Assembly: GCA_020686985.1 (NCBI GenBank)
Contig: JAJEPU010000004.1
Location: 1-64,000 of the forward strand
Length of the DNA: 64,000 bases
Origin: Brotaphodocola catenula
GTDB taxonomy: Bacteria > Bacillota > Clostridia > Lachnospirales > Lachnospiraceae
Reading direction: 5' to 3'
The notes beneath the pieces were generated by a model. That model was not told the origin of the DNA and did no database searches. It was given only the letters and a program-made list of their open reading frames with translations. Below are positions 60,236 through 64,000 of the stretch, piece after piece. A program made the translations under genes and the position numbers. Positions within the stretch are counted from its first letter, which is position 1. Each line of letters starts with the position of its first letter.

Positions 60236-63200
60236 ATGGCGCTTCAGCTGATTTTAGGAGGCTCTGGTTCCGGAAAGACGACGGCTCTCTATGAGATGGT
60301 GATTCAGGAGTCGATTCAGAATTCAAACGAGTCTTATTTTGTGATTGTGCCGGAGCAGTTTACGATGCAGGCACAGAAGGATATGGTGATGATGCATCCG
60401 GCTCACGGAACGATGAATATCGATGTGCTCAGCTTTCAGCGTCTGGCATACCGGGTATTTGAAGAGCTGGCAGTGGAGAATCTTCAGGTTCTCGACGATA
60501 TGGGAAAATCGATGGTGCTTAGAAAGGTTACGGCACTCTGCCGGAAACAGCTTGTGCTTTTCAGCGGACACTTGAACCAGGCGGGATTTGTCGGACAGCT
60601 CAAATCGATGATCTCGGAGTTTTATCAGTATGGTCTGACACCGGAACTTTTGAGAGAGACGGCACCGGAGGCGAAAAGTCCGCTTTTGCGCCAGAAACTC
60701 GAAGAATTTGCGGTCGTGTTTGAGAGCTTTCAGCAGTATATAGAGGGACATTATATCACGGCGGAGCAGGTGCTTGATGTGCTGTGCCGGATGATTCCGA
60801 AATCTCAGATCATCAAAAACAGCAAGATTGCACTCGACGGATACACCGGTTTTACACCGGTGCAGTATCGTCTGATTGAACTGCTTCTCGTCTATGCGAA
60901 GGATGTGACTGTGACCGTGACTGCGGACCCGAGCGAGGCGATTTACCGAAATATGGGAATGCAAAATCTTTTCTATATGAGTCACCAGATGGTTGTGCGC
61001 CTGTCAGAACTTGCAGAAAAGAATCAGGTCAGGAAACTGCCGGATCGTCTGTTAAATCAGGAACCGTTGCCCCGTTTTAAGAAGAGCCCCGGAATTGGCT
61101 GGCTCGAGCGTCATCTGTTTCGCTATGGAGGCGGAAATTTTCAGGGGAAACGGGATCACAGTATCGAGCTCTATCAGGCATCGGGAGTGTCGGAGGAGAT
61201 TGAGCGCGTGGTTCATCAGATTGGTCGGGCAGTCAAACAGGAAGGACTTCGCTATCGTGACATTGCGGTTGTCACCGGAGATTTAGAAGGGTATGGCAGA
61301 GAGATTCAGCACCAGTTCGCGTTAAATGAGATCCCATGTTTTCTCGATGACCGAAAAACAGTGCTCGATAATAGTCTCGTCGAGCTGATCCGCTCGGCAC
61401 TTGAAGCGGTTCGGAGGGATTTTTCCTATGAGAGCGTATTTCGTTTTTTGAGAACGGGTCTTGTCGTCCGTGAGTCGGAGATGACAGACCGGATGGAAAA
61501 CTATGTGCTGGCGCTTGGAATCCGTGGTGGACGGCGCTTTCGGGAAACCTGGGAGCGGACATACCGCGGAGCGAAAGAGTTAAATCTGGTGGAACTCAAT
61601 GCGTTTAAGGAGAAGGCACTTGCCCCGCTGTTCCATTTGCAGAAAGCGTTTCACAGGGAAGATTTGAATGTGTCCGGGATGGTGCAGGGACTTTTCGAGC
61701 TGTTGACCGAGTGTCGCGCGGAGGAGAAGATGGAAGCGTACGCCCAGTATTTCCATGAGATCGGGGAATTCCGTCTGGAGAAGGAGTACACACAGGTCTA
61801 TGGGCTTGTCAGAGAGCTTCTTGACCGCCTCTCTCAGCTTCTCGGGGAGGAGAAAGTCAGCCGTCAGGAATTTCAGGAAATCCTTGATGCCGGTTTTGCC
61901 GAGATCTCTGTTGGTGTGATTCCGGCGACAGTCGACCGTGTCGTGGTCGGTGATATTGTGAGAACGCGACTCGCACATATTAAAGTGCTGTTCTTTATCG
62001 GAGTCAATGACGGGATTGTGCCGATGCACCGGGATAGCGGAAGCCTGCTCTCAGACCGGGAGCGTGAATTTTTCGGACAGTGCCATTTGGAGCTGGCACC
62101 GACGGCGAGGGAGGACAGTTTTCGCCAGCGCTTTTACCTTTATCGGCTGATGACAAAGCCCTCTGAGCGACTTGTCGTCTCATATTCCTGCGTGGGACCG
62201 GACGGAAAAAGCCGTCGCCCGTCCTATTTGATCGGAGAACTGAAAAATATGTTCCCGGGACTCTCGGTGATTCGCGAAGAGTGGGAAACTCGCAGGGAGA
62301 AGGAGAAGATTTACTCGCTTGAAGAGGCGAGAAAACAGCTGATTTTCGGAATCGGGGAGTTTCGCGATGATGTAGAACTGTGGCGCGAGAGTTCGGTGCA
62401 GAAAGAACAATCGGCGCAAAAAGAAAAAGAAAATGGGTCAACAGAAGCATCAAAAGGCGAAGTGAATGTAGTTGCCGATCCGAAAAAACAGAAGGAAATG
62501 CAGGTGTGGAAAGAACACGCAGAATTCCTCGAGCTTTACCGGTGGTTTTTAAATTCCGGCGAGCATCAAAGTGAGGCGGAGAAGCTGGCGGATGCCTCCT
62601 GCTACATCTATGAAAAGCAGGGAATCGGTCATGCAGTTGCGCAGGCACTCTACGGCACGATTCTGAGCGGAAGCGTGACGCGACTTGAGCAGTATGCGGC
62701 GTGCGCTTACGGACATTTCCTCAAATATGGACTCGAACTTGAGGAGAGGGCAAAATTTGAGCTTGCACCGGCGGATCTTGGAAATCTGTTTCACGACTCG
62801 ATCGATCTGTGTTTTGAACGTGTGAAAGATCAGGGACTTGACTGGCAGACGATCACAGAGGAGCAGAGAAAAGATCTTGTGCACAGCTGTGTGGAGAGTG
62901 TTGCGTCAGACTACGGAAATCAGATTTTGGGAAGTTCGTCGCGAAATGCCTACCTTGCAAAGCGCGTGGAGCAGATCACGCAGAGAACGGTCTGGGCGCT
63001 CCAACAGCAGATTCAGAGAGGAGATTTCGTCCCGGCGGGATTTGAGGTGTCATTCTCCTCTGCCGACAACTTAAATGCGATGAAGATCGCGCTCTCCGAA
63101 GAGGAGTCTTTGCATCTGCGCGGACGAATCGACCGCATGGATCTGTGTGAGGATGGAGATCAGGTCTATGTCAAGATCATCGATTACAAGTCGGGAAGCA

Positions 63201-63805
63201 CCTCATTTGATCTGATGGCACTCTACTATGGACTCCAGCTTCAGCTTGTCGTCTATATGGACGCTGTGATGGAGATGACTGAGCGCCGTTATCCGGAAAA
63301 AAAGGTTGTTCCGGCAGGAATTCTCTACTACAACATTTCCGATCCGGTTGTCCAGAAGGAGGAGCATGCGGATGCAGAGATGGTAGATGCGCAGATATTG
63401 AGACAGCTGAGGATGAATGGTCTGATCAACAGTGAGCTTGAGGCGATTCATCATCTCGACCGCACGATTGAGAAGGAGTCCGACATCATTCCGGTCGTCT
63501 TAAAGAACGGGGAGGTGCAGGAGAGCAAGTCCTCGGTCGCAAATCGGGAGCGTTTTGACTCCCTTCGCACCTATGTGCATGAAAAAGTCCGCAAGATCGG
63601 TCAGGAGATTCTCGATGGAAGAATCAGTGTGGAACCGTACAAGAACGGTCAGCGATCGGCGTGTGATTACTGTCCGTACCATGCAGTCTGTGGATTTGAT
63701 AAGAAGTCTGCGGGATATGAGTTTAAGAAGTGGAAAAAGATGAAGTCGGAGGAAATCTGGGAGGAAATATGTCAGACAGATCAGAGAGAGAAGAAAAAGA
63801 AATAG
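60236..63805 (+). CDS. addB: AddB subunit of the AddAB helicase-nuclease
   Basis: The 1189-residue subunit of the recombination helicase-nuclease resects double-strand breaks up to Chi-like sites. Walker A GGSGSGKT is at 8-15. The C-terminal RecB-like nuclease has RIDRMD and IDYKSG. The iron-sulfur ligands are C823 and C1143, C1146, C1152 ([10 protein letters not shown]). A Lys/Glu-rich low-complexity insert (about 720-752) lies before the nuclease part. The addA start overlaps its end by 37 bases. No close ribosome site is evident beyond GGAGAAGACAAGACT. Confidence 0.95.
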   Translation: MALQLILGGSGSGKTTALYEMVIQESIQNSNESYFVIVPEQFTMQAQKDMVMMHPAHGTMNIDVLSFQRLAYRVFEELAVENLQVLDDMGKSMVLRKVTALCRKQLVLFSGHLNQAGFVGQLKSMISEFYQYGLTPELLRETAPEAKSPLLRQKLEEFAVVFESFQQYIEGHYITAEQVLDVLCRMIPKSQIIKNSKIALDGYTGFTPVQYRLIELLLVYAKDVTVTVTADPSEAIYRNMGMQNLFYMSHQMVVRLSELAEKNQVRKLPDRLLNQEPLPRFKKSPGIGWLERHLFRYGGGNFQGKRDHSIELYQASGVSEEIERVVHQIGRAVKQEGLRYRDIAVVTGDLEGYGREIQHQFALNEIPCFLDDRKTVLDNSLVELIRSALEAVRRDFSYESVFRFLRTGLVVRESEMTDRMENYVLALGIRGGRRFRETWERTYRGAKELNLVELNAFKEKALAPLFHLQKAFHREDLNVSGMVQGLFELLTECRAEEKMEAYAQYFHEIGEFRLEKEYTQVYGLVRELLDRLSQLLGEEKVSRQEFQEILDAGFAEISVGVIPATVDRVVVGDIVRTRLAHIKVLFFIGVNDGIVPMHRDSGSLLSDREREFFGQCHLELAPTAREDSFRQRFYLYRLMTKPSERLVVSYSCVGPDGKSRRPSYLIGELKNMFPGLSVIREEWETRREKEKIYSLEEARKQLIFGIGEFRDDVELWRESSVQKEQSAQKEKENGSTEASKGEVNVVADPKKQKEMQVWKEHAEFLELYRWFLNSGEHQSEAEKLADASCYIYEKQGIGHAVAQALYGTILSGSVTRLEQYAACAYGHFLKYGLELEERAKFELAPADLGNLFHDSIDLCFERVKDQGLDWQTITEEQRKDLVHSCVESVASDYGNQILGSSSRNAYLAKRVEQITQRTVWALQQQIQRGDFVPAGFEVSFSSADNLNAMKIALSEEESLHLRGRIDRMDLCEDGDQVYVKIIDYKSGSTSFDLMALYYGLQLQLVVYMDAVMEMTERRYPEKKVVPAGILYYNISDPVVQKEEHADAEMVDAQILRQLRMNGLINSELEAIHHLDRTIEKESDIIPVVLKNGEVQESKSSVANRERFDSLRTYVHEKVRKIGQEILDGRISVEPYKNGQRSACDYCPYHAVCGFDKKSAGYEFKKWKKMKSEEIWEEICQTDQREKKKK

Positions 63806-64000
63806 AGAGCGCGAGAGAGTGTGCGCGCCCGGAAGGGGCGAAAACGGCGATTAAGTGGACGAGACAGCAGAAGCAGGTGATTGAAAGCCGGGGAAAAAAT
63901 CTGCTCGTGAGTGCGGCAGCGGGAAGCGGAAAGACCGCCGTCCTCGTCGAGAGAATCATCGAGCTTGTGACGGAGGGGGAGGAACCGCTCGATATTGACC
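63769..64000 (+). CDS. addA: AddA subunit of the AddAB helicase-nuclease, 5' end only
   Basis: The first 77 codons are visible and the gene runs off the window. After a charged N-terminus of about 28 residues comes [35 protein letters not shown], the Q motif and Walker A of the UvrD-like helicase. GGGAGG lies just before the ATG, within the end of addB, so the two subunits are translationally coupled. Confidence 0.93.
   Translation, partial: MSDRSEREEKEIESARECARPEGAKTAIKWTRQQKQVIESRGKNLLVSAAAGSGKTAVLVERIIELVTEGEEPLDID

Noticed and set aside
1-64000. CRISPR arrays, T-box leaders, tRNA or rRNA genes, transposases, phage genes
   Set aside because: I looked for regularly spaced repeats, T-box and tRNA-like sequences and mobile-element proteins and found none I could support.

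Overview
The window reads as a chromosomal segment of a low-to-mid GC Gram-positive anaerobe of the class Clostridia, most likely family Lachnospiraceae. The basis is gene content: AddAB recombination helicase, a DarA-type cyclic-di-AMP receptor, FprA flavodiiron protein, PPi-type phosphofructokinase, a GlpA-like/FAD/DUF1667 triad, DUF5662, a 6S RNA, strong AGGAGG ribosome sites and sigma-A type promoters. I found no tRNA, rRNA, CRISPR array, prophage or transposase gene. The species was not identified.

Layout. 0.4-7.3 kb: DUF2798 membrane protein, aroD, DUF554 protein, an ECF transporter S component behind a leader with an early terminator, a uridine-kinase-like P-loop protein, a LarC that lacks its C-terminal domain, and a GltS-family symporter. 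7.6-11.8 kb: a three-gene GlpA-like dehydrogenase module and a convergent TrmH/SpoU RNA methyltransferase. 11.9-14.6 kb: a TPP-riboswitch-controlled thiW-thiM-thiE thiamine salvage operon. 14.7-17.6 kb: an uncharacterised set of two esterase-fold hydrolases and an ATP-grasp ligase. 17.7-22.0 kb: nitroreductase, tRNA-dihydrouridine synthase, stand-alone receiver domain, FprA and DarA. 22.1-24.1 kb: a gene-free A-rich transcribed stretch (candidate structured RNA), a radical SAM protein and 6S RNA.

24.2-46.5 kb is the accessory, sugar-acid part: AI-2E family permease, SpoIID/LytB protein, a two-component system, a first TRAP transporter, a LysR regulator divergent from a UxaA-type dehydratase and a DAACS symporter, a uridine phosphorylase, then a FadR-type GntR regulator and its probable target operon (ManD-like dehydratase, second TRAP transporter, zinc alcohol dehydrogenase, SDR). 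The last operon can be read as an L-idonate/L-gulonate type hexonate pathway: the two dehydrogenases convert the imported acid to a dehydratable hexonate and the enolase-superfamily enzyme makes 2-keto-3-deoxygluconate. Palindromic operators of the TTGTCAGACAA type stand at both the regulator gene and the operon.

46.8-64 kb is largely housekeeping: PPi-PFK, a SEC-C protein, methyltransferase-hslO-deoC-cdd-deoB (redox chaperone and deoxyribonucleoside salvage), DUF5662, a tiny acidic protein, a YdjM-like membrane protein, pyrG, ftsH, a membrane-anchored small protein, addB and the start of addA.

Across the window I see at least three families of short structured intergenic repeats, in two or three copies each, and one pair of almost identical terminators bracketing the LysR/UxaA/symporter module. 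With the A-rich RNA candidate and the esterase/ATP-grasp cluster, these are the least explained parts of the sequence.
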